This document shows, one piece after another, positions 1-6,350 of a stretch of 9,498 bases of DNA. A model generated the notes under the pieces. It ran no database searches, had not been told where the DNA came from, and was given only the letters and a program-made list of their open reading frames with translations. Origin of the DNA: Acidobacteriaceae bacterium (GTDB lineage: Bacteria > Acidobacteriota > Terriglobia > Terriglobales > Acidobacteriaceae); contig PLST01000225.1 of the NCBI GenBank assembly GCA_003164255.1, positions 6,689 through 16,186 on the forward strand, in the 5' to 3' direction. Position 1 is the stretch's first letter; each line of letters begins with the position of its first letter. Both the position numbers and the translations under genes were made by a program.

Positions 1-1052
1 TTGCAACCGCAGTTGGAACGCCACCGCTCAACGCCGTGGACGCAGCTCCATGAGGTGTCGTCTACGATTTCGCATTCGTACTCGGGGGGAAACTGCTCAA
101 GGTAGCTGCCGTAGTTGGTGAGCTTGACGTTCTTGTCGGCCTCAAGCAGGCGGAGGGTGTAGGCGAGGGCCATTTCGCCGTAGCGGTGATGGTGGCCGTA
201 GGATTCGCCGTCAGTGGCGACATGGACCAGCTGAGGCTGTGCGCCGTCTTTGAAACTGGACTTGAGACGGGCGGCAAAGGCTTCGCCGGAATCGAGCAGG
301 CCTTCAAACGCGATGGCGCGGGAGACAGGTCCGTTGTAGAAGAAGACGGCGATTTTTGCGCCGGACTTGAAACGGACGAGGTAGGGACGGGTGGTGTCGA
401 CGGAGGCGTCGGGGGTGTCGGTCCAGGGCTGCTGATTTTGGTCGGGGGTGTCTGGGGAATCGGTGGCGAGGAGTTCGTGATTGCCGAGGGGGCGGATGCG
501 CTTGCACTGATGAGGCGCGAGCAGCGTGAACTTGATGCCTTGCTGGGCGAGCAGCTCAAGGGAGTCCGTGTCAGCGGCGGTCTCAGCCAGCCACATGCCC
601 TCAGGCGGAGCGCCGTAGTTGTTTTCGTAGTCGGCGATGCCCCAGCGGATTTGGGTGATGCGGTCGCGGTGGCCGGCGAGGGGCAGGATCATGTGGTTGT
701 AGACCTGCGCCATGGCGGAACTGTGGCCCAGGTAGGTTTTGCGGCTGCGGCGTTCGCCGTCAAGCACCATGCGGTAGGTGCGGGGAGCGTTTTCTCGAAG
801 CCAGCTGAGGAGGGTGGGCCCTATGTTGAAGCTGATGCGGGCGTAGTTGTTGACGATGCGGACGATCTGGTTTTTGTTGTTGACGATGCGTGCAGCACCG
901 TTGGGGGCGTAACACTCGGCACAGATGCGCTCGTTCCAGTCGTGATAGGGCGCAGCCGAGTCCTGAGTCTCGACCGTCTCCAGCCAGGGGTTCTCGCGGG
1001 GCGGCTGGTAAAAGTGACCATGAATGCAGATGAAGCGTTTACTCGGAGCCAT
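1..1052 (-). CDS. GH57-type glycosidase (GH57 + DUF3536 family), C-terminus cut by window edge
   Basis: This reading frame stays open from an ATG at 1052 to the left edge, giving 350 residues with no stop, so the C-terminal part lies outside the window. The N-terminus has the GH57 motif-1 signature HGHFYQP (residues 11-17). GMWLAE (152-157) matches the motif carrying the catalytic Glu, here E157. ATDGESYGHHH (279-289) matches the motif with the acid/base Asp, here D281. The sequence ends in HGVERWRSNCGC, which I associate with the GH57 proteins that carry a C-terminal DUF3536 domain. Known GH57 enzymes are retaining alpha-glucan hydrolases, branching enzymes or transferases; the substrate here is unknown. 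No signal peptide is visible, so it is probably cytoplasmic. A weak GGGA lies 6 nt before the ATG. It starts 50 nt after the glycosylase gene on the same strand and may be co-transcribed with it. The family call is firm; the exact activity is not. Confidence 0.88.
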   Translation of the reverse strand, partial: MAPSKRFICIHGHFYQPPRENPWLETVETQDSAAPYHDWNERICAECYAPNGAARIVNNKNQIVRIVNNYARISFNIGPTLLSWLRENAPRTYRMVLDGERRSRKTYLGHSSAMAQVYNHMILPLAGHRDRITQIRWGIADYENNYGAPPEGMWLAETAADTDSLELLAQQGIKFTLLAPHQCKRIRPLGNHELLATDSPDTPDQNQQPWTDTPDASVDTTRPYLVRFKSGAKIAVFFYNGPVSRAIAFEGLLDSGEAFAARLKSSFKDGAQPQLVHVATDGESYGHHHRYGEMALAYTLRLLEADKNVKLTNYGSYLEQFPPEYECEIVDDTSWSCVHGVERWRSNCGC

Positions 1053-1102
1053 GAAATATCCCGTAGCGGAACGGCGCAGGTGCGAATTAAGAGCCGTATT
1101 CG

Positions 1103-1807
1103 CTATTGTAGGCTGGACCGGCGGGCGGGCGGGGCCGGTTTGGCAAGATCGCAGGCGCGCCAGAGGTACCAACTGGCCACGGAGCGGAAGGGCGCCCAGC
1201 GTTTTCCCCTTTTGAGCAGGACTTCAGGCTTGGGCAGGTCACTGGCTTCGAGGGGACGGGTTTTGGGGAGGCGCTGGAAGGTGAGCGCGTAACCCTTGCG
1301 GACTCCGTAGTCGGTGATGGGGAAGACGTCAGGCCGGCCCATGCGAAAGATCAGGAGCATTTCGACGGTCCATGTGCCGATGCCGCGGACGGCGGTGAGA
1401 CGCTGGATGACTTCAGCATCAGACATTTTGCGGATGGCTGCGTGGGTGGGCACGGTGCCATCGAGAGTGCGGGCGGCCAGATCTCTCAGTGCTTTGATCT
1501 TATTGCCGGAGACGCCGGCGGCGCGGAGGGGCTCATCTGGGGTGTTGAGGAGCAGCTGCGGAGCGGGATCGCCACCGAAGTACTCGCGGACGCGCCGGTG
1601 GATGGTGGCCGCGGCCTTGCCATGCAACTGCTGGTAAAGGATGGATTCGAGGAGGGACTCGAAGGGCGTGGGCGCGGGGGCAAGGCGGAGCGTGAAGGGG
1701 CCGGCGCAACGGATGAGTTCGGCAAGTTTGGGGTCGGCCGCCTGGAGATGCGCGACGGCCTCGGCCGGGTCAAAGGGAAGTTTGCGGCTGCGGCCGTTGT
1801 TAATCAT
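1103..1807 (-). CDS. DNA-3-methyladenine glycosylase II (HhH-GPD, AlkA-like)
   Basis: A 234-residue protein that should excise alkylated bases (3-methyladenine type) in base excision repair, acting on DNA in the cytoplasm. The helix-hairpin-helix is seen as LTAVRGIGTWTVEMLLIF (residues 137-154). The downstream FPITDYGVRKG segment (162-172) carries D166, which aligns with the catalytic Asp of AlkA (E. coli D238). An upstream FESLLESILYQQLHGKAA block (49-66) and a C-terminal WAPFRSVASWYLW segment are also typical. It lacks the N-terminal Ada-type and full AlkA N-terminal domains, so it is the short stand-alone form. There is no Shine-Dalgarno before the ATG; the preceding bases are CCTCCC. A TAGACT box ends 6 nt upstream, compatible with a leaderless transcript. 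It is divergent from the Tat protein gene and upstream of the GH57 gene. Confidence 0.92.
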   Translation of the reverse strand: MINNGRSRKLPFDPAEAVAHLQAADPKLAELIRCAGPFTLRLAPAPTPFESLLESILYQQLHGKAAATIHRRVREYFGGDPAPQLLLNTPDEPLRAAGVSGNKIKALRDLAARTLDGTVPTHAAIRKMSDAEVIQRLTAVRGIGTWTVEMLLIFRMGRPDVFPITDYGVRKGYALTFQRLPKTRPLEASDLPKPEVLLKRGKRWAPFRSVASWYLWRACDLAKPAPPARRSSLQ

Positions 1808-1813
1808 GGGAGG

Positions 1814-1819
1814 AGTCTA
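1814..1819 (-). promoter_or_regulatory. Candidate -10 box for leaderless transcript of the glycosylase gene
   Basis: TAGACT on the minus strand shares four of six positions with TATAAT and ends 6 nt before the ATG at 1807. With no Shine-Dalgarno present, this spacing would start the transcript at or next to the initiation codon. I see no convincing -35 box at 16-18 nt, so this is only suggestive. Confidence 0.25.
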
Positions 1820-1890
1820 TCGCACGGGCTGGTGAGGAGCGGAGCTTCAGGGCGGAGTAGTAGGATGCTTAGGGCATTGGAATTAGTGCA

Positions 1891-1896
1891 AGGAGG
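1891..1896 (+). promoter_or_regulatory. Ribosome binding site that fixes the start of the Tat protein
   Basis: AGGAGG lies 11 nt before the ATG at 1908 but only 2 nt before the in-frame TTG at 1899. The ATG also begins the protein with MKRRDF, a normal Tat N-terminus. Both facts favour 1908 over the longer TTG start. Confidence 0.7.
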
Positions 1897-1907
1897 ATTT
1901 GCTCGCG

Positions 1908-4007
1908 ATGAAACGCCGCGATTTTGTGAAAGCTATGTCGATTGTGGGAGCGGGGTTGACGGTGGGGTCGCGGAGTGCATTTCTACTGCGAGCCGAGGAG
2001 GTTCAGCCGATGCAATCGAACTTGGCAATCAAGCGGGTTGCGGTGATGTTCAAGTGCCACTTCGATGCGGGTTTCATCGACACGCAGTACAACGTAGTCC
2101 ACAAATATTTCAATCAGTACTTTCCACATGCGATCGAGATTGCGCGTAGGGCGAACGAGGGCGGCAAGCGGCGTTACGTGTGGACGACGGGATCGTGGCT
2201 GTTGTTTGAGTACCTGGAACAGGCATCGGCGGCAGACCGGAAGACGATGGAAGAGGCGATTGGGCGGGGCGACATTGCCTGGCATGCGCTGCCGTTTACG
2301 TGGCAGACGGAGATGCTGGACGCATCGATGATTGAGGGTAGTTTGGCGATTTCAAAGGCGCTGGATAAACGATTCGGAAGAACGACGACGGGCGCAAAGA
2401 TGACGGACGTGCCGGGGCATACGCGGGGGATGATTGCACCGCTCGCGAAACACGGGGTGGGATTGCTGGAGATTGGCGTGAACGGCGGATCGACTGCGGC
2501 GAAGCTGCCGCCGCTGTTCCTGTGGAAGGATGCATCGGGCGCAAGCCTGCCGATGATGTACCACTGGGACTACGAGGGGATTGCGCTGGTTCCGGGATCG
2601 GATGTTGCGGTGGTGACACGGGTGCGGGACGACAACAGCGGTCCGCATACGGCTGATGAAATTGCGAAGATTCACGGGGATTTGGCGGCGCGGTTCCCGA
2701 ACGCGGAGATTACTGCGGGCAGTTTGAGCGACCTGGCGAATGCCGTTGCTCCGCACAGGGACAAATTGCCGGTGGTGACCGAGGAGATTGGTGACACGTG
2801 GATTCACGGATGCGCGAGCGACCCGAAGAAGGTGGCGCGGTACCGGGAAGTGGCACGGCTGCGCGAGGGCTGGATTGCGAAGGGCGCGTTTGCGGTGGGC
2901 GACGCGACGGACCTGGCGCTGCTGCGGCACGTGCTGCTGGATGCCGAACACACGTGGGGCACCGACACGAAGACGTGGCTGGATTTTGACAATTACGAAC
3001 CGGCTGACCTGTACAAGATGCTGGATACAAAGAAATACAAGGTGGTGGAGTGGAGCTGGATTGAGAAGCGGCAGGATTTGCTGGATGGCCTAGCGACACT
3101 GCCCGAGACGCTGCGTGAAGAGGCGCAGATTGCGATCGAGGCGCTGGATGCGCGGTGGCCGGTCGAGTCGCCCAAGGCAAGGGCTGTGCAGGCGGGATCG
3201 GCGATTGAGACGGAGCATTTTGTTTTGGGGATTGATGCGAAGACGGGTGCGATTACGCGGTTGAGGAACGAGGCTACGGGAAAAGAGTGGGCGAGCGAGA
3301 CGAATCCAGTGGCGCTGTTCACGTATCAGACGCTTTCGAACGAGCACTTTCGGCAGTTCATGAGCGACTATCTGACAACCAAGGCGGATTGGGCGCTGAA
3401 GGATTTTGGCAAGCCGAACATTGAGCGGTTTGGCGCAAAGGATCAGGAATGGCATGCGGATGCTGCTGAGGTCTGGGTGGAAGAACAGGCTGAGGCGCAC
3501 CGGGTTCTGGTGAAGTTGACGATCAAGGACGATGAGGCGTTCCGGTCAGGGCGGGCGGCGTTTCCGCGCGCGGTGTTTGTGGAGATGGTGCTGCCGAAGG
3601 CGGAGGCGCGCATCGATTTGACGCTGACGTGGTTTGGCAAGCCGGCGACGCGGATGCCGGAGGCGCTGTGGCTGACCTTCAATCCGATTGCCGAAGACCC
3701 GAAGAGCTGGATGCTGGAGAAAACCGGCGAGGCGATTTCTCCGTTCGACGTGGTGACGTCAGGGAACCGGCACATGCACTGCGTGCAGAAGGGATTTGCG
3801 TACGAGCGCGGCGCGGACAAGTTTGCCGTGGAGACGCTCGATGCGCCGATTGTGGCGCTGGGCGAGAGATCGGCGTTGCTTTTCTCGAATGAGCAGCCGG
3901 ATCTTAGCAAGGGCCTGCACTCGTGCTTGTACAACAACACGTGGGGCACCAACTACATCATGTGGTACGGGGAAGATGTGCGGGCTCGGTACGTTCTGCG
4001 GGGTTGA
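1908..4007 (+). CDS. Tat-exported DUF5054-like protein with a GH38-like N-terminal half
   Basis: A 699-residue protein beginning with a twin-arginine signal: KRRDFVK (residues 2-8), then a hydrophobic stretch to about residue 27, so export of a folded, probably metal-bound protein is expected. After the signal, segments line up by eye with GH38 alpha-mannosidases. KCHFDAGF (49-56) matches the HxD zinc motif, TDVPGHT (166-172) matches the DPFGHS motif holding the nucleophile Asp, and AEHTWG (346-351) offers a late His. H51, D53, D167 and H348 are candidate zinc ligands, with D167 also the candidate nucleophile. The remaining half is likely beta-rich, as in GH38 enzymes. I place it in the DUF5054 group from memory; substrate and activity are unknown. 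It stands alone, divergent from the glycosylase gene and convergent with the radical SAM gene. Codons end strongly in G. Confidence 0.75.
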   Translation: MKRRDFVKAMSIVGAGLTVGSRSAFLLRAEEVQPMQSNLAIKRVAVMFKCHFDAGFIDTQYNVVHKYFNQYFPHAIEIARRANEGGKRRYVWTTGSWLLFEYLEQASAADRKTMEEAIGRGDIAWHALPFTWQTEMLDASMIEGSLAISKALDKRFGRTTTGAKMTDVPGHTRGMIAPLAKHGVGLLEIGVNGGSTAAKLPPLFLWKDASGASLPMMYHWDYEGIALVPGSDVAVVTRVRDDNSGPHTADEIAKIHGDLAARFPNAEITAGSLSDLANAVAPHRDKLPVVTEEIGDTWIHGCASDPKKVARYREVARLREGWIAKGAFAVGDATDLALLRHVLLDAEHTWGTDTKTWLDFDNYEPADLYKMLDTKKYKVVEWSWIEKRQDLLDGLATLPETLREEAQIAIEALDARWPVESPKARAVQAGSAIETEHFVLGIDAKTGAITRLRNEATGKEWASETNPVALFTYQTLSNEHFRQFMSDYLTTKADWALKDFGKPNIERFGAKDQEWHADAAEVWVEEQAEAHRVLVKLTIKDDEAFRSGRAAFPRAVFVEMVLPKAEARIDLTLTWFGKPATRMPEALWLTFNPIAEDPKSWMLEKTGEAISPFDVVTSGNRHMHCVQKGFAYERGADKFAVETLDAPIVALGERSALLFSNEQPDLSKGLHSCLYNNTWGTNYIMWYGEDVRARYVLRG

Positions 4008-4315
4008 GGACGTTCGCCGGAGTTGGGTTCGCCGGTGAAGGAGTGTCCCTCGAGAGGCTTTGCCTATGAAATCGGACTTTTGAGGCAAGAGCTGGAATTC
4101 GCCGAATCTATCGGTTCTCTGTCCTGATGACCAAGTTGACTAGAAAATAATTGACGAGGTGGCGACGACCGAAACCGCGCAGGCGCAGCCAATGACGCGT
4201 CATACTCCTCCCAAGCAGCGAGCGCAGCCAACTGCTAAACCGGACAAACTCTCGCCTCAATCCGCCATGAGTTCAGCAATTGCGATTGGCCAATTCTTAT
4301 TTCATTTCAAATAAT
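4008..4315. other. Convergent intergenic region with a palindrome and direct repeats
   Basis: This gap separates two convergent genes. It holds a perfect 12-bp palindrome (4192-4203) and a 10-bp direct repeat GCGCAGCCAA at 4183-4192 and 4222-4231, whose starts are 39 bp apart. GTTCGCCGG also occurs twice near 4013 and 4028. A 51-codon open frame from GTG 4159 to TAA 4314 crosses these repeats but has no convincing ribosome site or recognisable family. I see no clear intrinsic terminator for either gene. Confidence 0.5.
4192..4203. repeat. Perfect 12-bp palindrome ATGACGCGTCAT
   Basis: The two 6-bp halves are exact reverse complements with no spacer. It overlaps the first copy of the GCGCAGCCAA direct repeat by one base. 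This could be a dimeric protein binding site, but it lies between the 3' ends of two genes, where an operator has no obvious promoter to act on. Confidence 0.5.
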
Positions 4316-5368
4316 TCACTGCACCTTAGTTTGGAACTTCGGTTGAAGCACTTTTAAAGGAGACGGAATTGTCGAAGACCTGGGTTGGCTCGAAAGAGCG
4401 TTGACCGCAGACCTCCAACCTTTCCCCACGCGGTCCGAAGCCATAAAAATGTGGCCTGCGGTTAGTTTCCCGAGCACGCGGTGGTGGCCCACAGCGGCCA
4501 GTGCCATTGACGCGATACAGCCACATCGACTGCAATCGGGATCTCCACCGAACTGGCAGGGCGTGATTGCGGTTCTAAGATCGGCCGAAATGGTCTCTGT
4601 AGTCCTGGCGAAAATGCATTGGTCCGGACTCCTCGGCGGGACCGCCATTTCACGAAGCAATGCCTCGGGCATGTCGAGAGCGGGGTACCTCAATCGAAGC
4701 TGTTGAAGATCTTCAATGATGCGGGCTCTTTGCGCAACCGTCAGGATCTCAAGATTGGCCGCTCCTCGCTGAGGGGTAAAAATACTGAACCAGACCTTTG
4801 CAACTTCCCGTTGAGAGGTCCAGAAGCGAAGAAATTCATCCAGATATCCTGGGACATCCGCAATTTGCGACGTGATCGTGCAATGAATCGTCACTCGGGC
4901 GTCTTTGATGTTCTGTAAGACGCGTTCATAAGTAGCCGGCTTGCGCCGTGCATCATGCTCCGGTTGCAGGCCGTCAACTGATACAACCACATTCAGCTTC
5001 TTGAACTTTTTCCATTCTTTCGGAATCACTCTGAAAGCGCTGGTGACAACCTGCGTATGCACGCCGCGGCTCTCGATCAGCGGCAACAGCAGTTCGAGTT
5101 CGCGATGCCGAACGAGCGGATCGCCGCCCACCAGAGATACGTGCAGCGGTTTGCGCTCGTCGATGAGCGCAAGCACCCTGCTGACAAGCTCATCTCCCTT
5201 GAAGTCGGAGAGTTCGCGGAGTGGTGTCCCGCCCCCGAGATGTGCTGCATCAAAGGCATAACATCCAGCGCACCGCAATGGGCATTCTTTCGTAATTTCG
5301 ATTGAAAGCGAAGGCGCTCGACCAGCCAGAATTCTGGCCCATGCATGAATCACTTCTGATTTGTTCAT
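4316..5368 (-). CDS. Radical SAM protein with SPASM-like C-terminal cysteines
   Basis: A 350-residue radical SAM enzyme. ECPLRCAGCYAF contains the CxxxCxxC set C29, C33 and C36 that binds the SAM-cleaving 4Fe-4S cluster. SLVGGDP (78-84) is the GGEP-like SAM-binding motif, and VVVSVDG (127-133) fits a barrel strand. C251, C271, C279, C282 and C284 (with CSRCGC at 279-284) form a SPASM-like cluster that probably binds an auxiliary Fe-S cluster, as in enzymes that modify peptides. The substrate is unknown and no known maturation partner is nearby. The ATG at 5368 has GGAG five nt upstream, and its first base is shared with the stop of a short upstream ORF. A 12-nt block covering this ribosome site and start codon has an exact complement 76 nt upstream. 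Codons are more mixed and AT-rich than in the neighbouring large genes. The family is certain; the function is not. Confidence 0.9.
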   Translation of the reverse strand: MNKSEVIHAWARILAGRAPSLSIEITKECPLRCAGCYAFDAAHLGGGTPLRELSDFKGDELVSRVLALIDERKPLHVSLVGGDPLVRHRELELLLPLIESRGVHTQVVTSAFRVIPKEWKKFKKLNVVVSVDGLQPEHDARRKPATYERVLQNIKDARVTIHCTITSQIADVPGYLDEFLRFWTSQREVAKVWFSIFTPQRGAANLEILTVAQRARIIEDLQQLRLRYPALDMPEALLREMAVPPRSPDQCIFARTTETISADLRTAITPCQFGGDPDCSRCGCIASMALAAVGHHRVLGKLTAGHIFMASDRVGKGWRSAVNALSSQPRSSTIPSPLKVLQPKFQTKVQ

Positions 5369-5465
5369 TACCTCTCCACATCAGACGCGGTGGGATGAGT
5401 GGAAATCAACGGCCCATGAACGGCTCTGTAAGAGTCGTCCATTGTGGGTGCCCGGAGAGGTAATG
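5366..5465 (-). promoter_or_regulatory. Candidate translational switch: leader helix masking the radical SAM RBS and start
   Basis: Read on the minus strand, CATTACCTCTCC (5465-5454) is an exact 12-nt complement of GGAGAGGTAATG (5377-5366), which holds the Shine-Dalgarno and ATG of the radical SAM gene. The 76 nt between them contain a second stem-loop at 5448-5413: CCC/GGG, AUGG/UCAU, ACG/CGU and CUCU/AGAG with one A-C mismatch, one 3-nt bulge and a UAC loop. If the outer helix forms, the gene is translationally silent. A short ORF starting inside the inner stem ends in the distal arm of the outer helix, so its translation could open it. The pairing is seen directly; regulation is inference. 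Confidence 0.45.
5368..5442 (-). CDS. Possible 24-aa leader or precursor peptide coupled to the radical SAM gene
   Basis: ATG at 5442 opens 24 codons starting MDDSYRAVHGPL and ending SDVER. They are followed by TAA, which overlaps the radical SAM ATG by one base (TAATG). The frame has no other start before an upstream TAG. The stop-start overlap is typical of translationally coupled genes, and short ORFs beside SPASM-type radical SAM genes can encode modified (RiPP) precursors. An alternative is a regulatory leader peptide whose translation opens the masking helix. Against it being real: there is no clear Shine-Dalgarno (upstream bases are GGGCACCCACA), its start lies inside a stem, and ORFs this short occur by chance. 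I do not recognise the peptide. Confidence 0.3.
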   Translation of the reverse strand: MDDSYRAVHGPLISTHPTASDVER

Positions 5466-5467
5466 GA

Positions 5468-5872
5468 TCAGATTTGAAGGGGGAGTGAGTACATGCCTAA
5501 AACTCGACAGGACACTCGCTCGTTACAGAAAGTCGAGACGGTATCACTTCGAGTAGTTCTAGCCAATACAAAGTGGTGGCAAATGAGCGTGAACAGATGC
5601 CGAGCAGCGATCAACAGATCGACGCTCTGCTTGCAATGCTGAGCAAGCACGAGCACAAGGCATAGGGTTGTCAGTATCGCGAGTGCGGTAAACTCAAAGT
5701 CCTGACCGCCGTGCGGGAAATGATCCCAGGTCCAAATTCGTTCCGTCAAGGGCATGGTAATCAACGAAACAGCGATCATTATCAGCAGAAGGCGACCGAT
5801 CCGCGCATATATTCGCGCCGTGCATGCGAATGCAGTGGGGTCTAGTCTGCTCGTGTTGGGAGTGTGATTCAA
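5468..5872 (-). CDS. Small membrane protein of unknown function
   Basis: A 134-residue protein that I cannot assign to a named function. Hydrophobic segments lie at about 27-43 (LLLIMIAVSLITM) and 61-79 (TALAILTTLCLVLVLA), with a weaker one at 84-104, so it should sit in the inner membrane. Between the first two is RIWTWDHFPHGGQDFE (45-60), a block I associate with hypothetical proteins of acidobacteria, which supports a real gene. The start is a TTG at 5872 with AGGA three nt and GGGAG nine nt upstream; M32 is an alternative start that would shorten the first helix. The stop is 99 nt before the radical SAM start on the same strand, so the two may share a transcript. C71 and C80 flank the end of the second helix. 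The C-terminal 30 residues are not distinctive. Confidence 0.6.
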   Translation of the reverse strand: MNHTPNTSRLDPTAFACTARIYARIGRLLLIMIAVSLITMPLTERIWTWDHFPHGGQDFEFTALAILTTLCLVLVLAQHCKQSVDLLIAARHLFTLICHHFVLARTTRSDTVSTFCNERVSCRVLGMYSLPLQI

Positions 5873-6350
5873 GAATCCTATCTCCCTGTTCTGAATATAC
5901 GCTTTTCCGGTTTTTGGGGTTCAAAGGCCCTGAATGTCAGCTGCATGGCTCCGCCCCCACATCGACCATTACGAATTACATTTTCGCCGCAGGTCAAAAT
6001 CCGGAGTACGTACAGCATATGACGAATTCAGCTCGGAATAGTTACCTGCTCAATGTAGAACCGGGTGCTCCGCAGTCTTAGATTGATGAAAAATCGCCGA
6101 GTCGTGATTTGAGGTGTGGGGGGCGTGCAATAGGCGTATTTCCTGGGTTCCGGCTGGATCACCGGCTACCCGGAAGTTGTGAGGCGACCGCCGGTGTGTG
6201 TCCTGCAAGGCCGTTGATGAAAGGCACGCGGGAAAACTTTTCAGTTGATTCATTGTGGGACTGCGCGGGGGCGGAGATTGCCTCAGCATGCGCTGTCGCG
6301 CCCAGCGCTTGTACCATGGATGGAAGCGACGGAACAGGAGCTCGTACATC
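5873..6350. other. Divergent intergenic region with no gene recognised
   Basis: 478 bases between the membrane protein gene (minus) and the aldehyde dehydrogenase gene (plus), so the promoters of both should lie here. The left two thirds are more AT-rich than the flanking large genes. Open frames exist on both strands but none has a ribosome site, family signature or codon pattern that I trust. GGCTGGATCACC at 6152-6163 happens to match the conserved 3' tail of 16S rRNA, without any surrounding similarity. No confident -35/-10 pair was identified. Confidence 0.5.
6336..6340 (+). promoter_or_regulatory. Ribosome binding site that fixes the aldehyde dehydrogenase start
   Basis: AGGAG lies 10 nt before the ATG at 6351. 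The frame stays open upstream to an ATG at 6255, but the 32 extra residues are Arg-rich, lie outside the family and have no ribosome site. The shorter start is therefore preferred. Confidence 0.6.

Noticed and set aside
186..1292. Long plus-strand open frame of 368 codons
   Set aside because: It is antisense to the GH57 and glycosylase genes, whose motifs are clear, and has low-complexity Val/Gly/Ala content caused by strand skew.
5454..5476. Plus-strand GGAGAGGTAATG followed by a 4-codon frame
   Set aside because: It is simply the other arm of the inverted repeat and stops after four codons; the minus-strand reading explains it better.
5824..6081. Plus-strand open frame of 85 codons
   Set aside because: It overlaps the start of the membrane protein gene antisense, has no ribosome site or family features, and lies in a promoter region.
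6152..6163. GGCTGGATCACC, matching the 3' tail of 16S rRNA
   Set aside because: Only 12 nt match; flanking bases do not continue into 16S sequence, so it is chance.
6255..6350. Longer aldehyde dehydrogenase start at ATG 6255
   Set aside because: The extra 32 residues are Arg-rich and outside the family, with no ribosome site, whereas AGGAG precedes the ATG at 6351.
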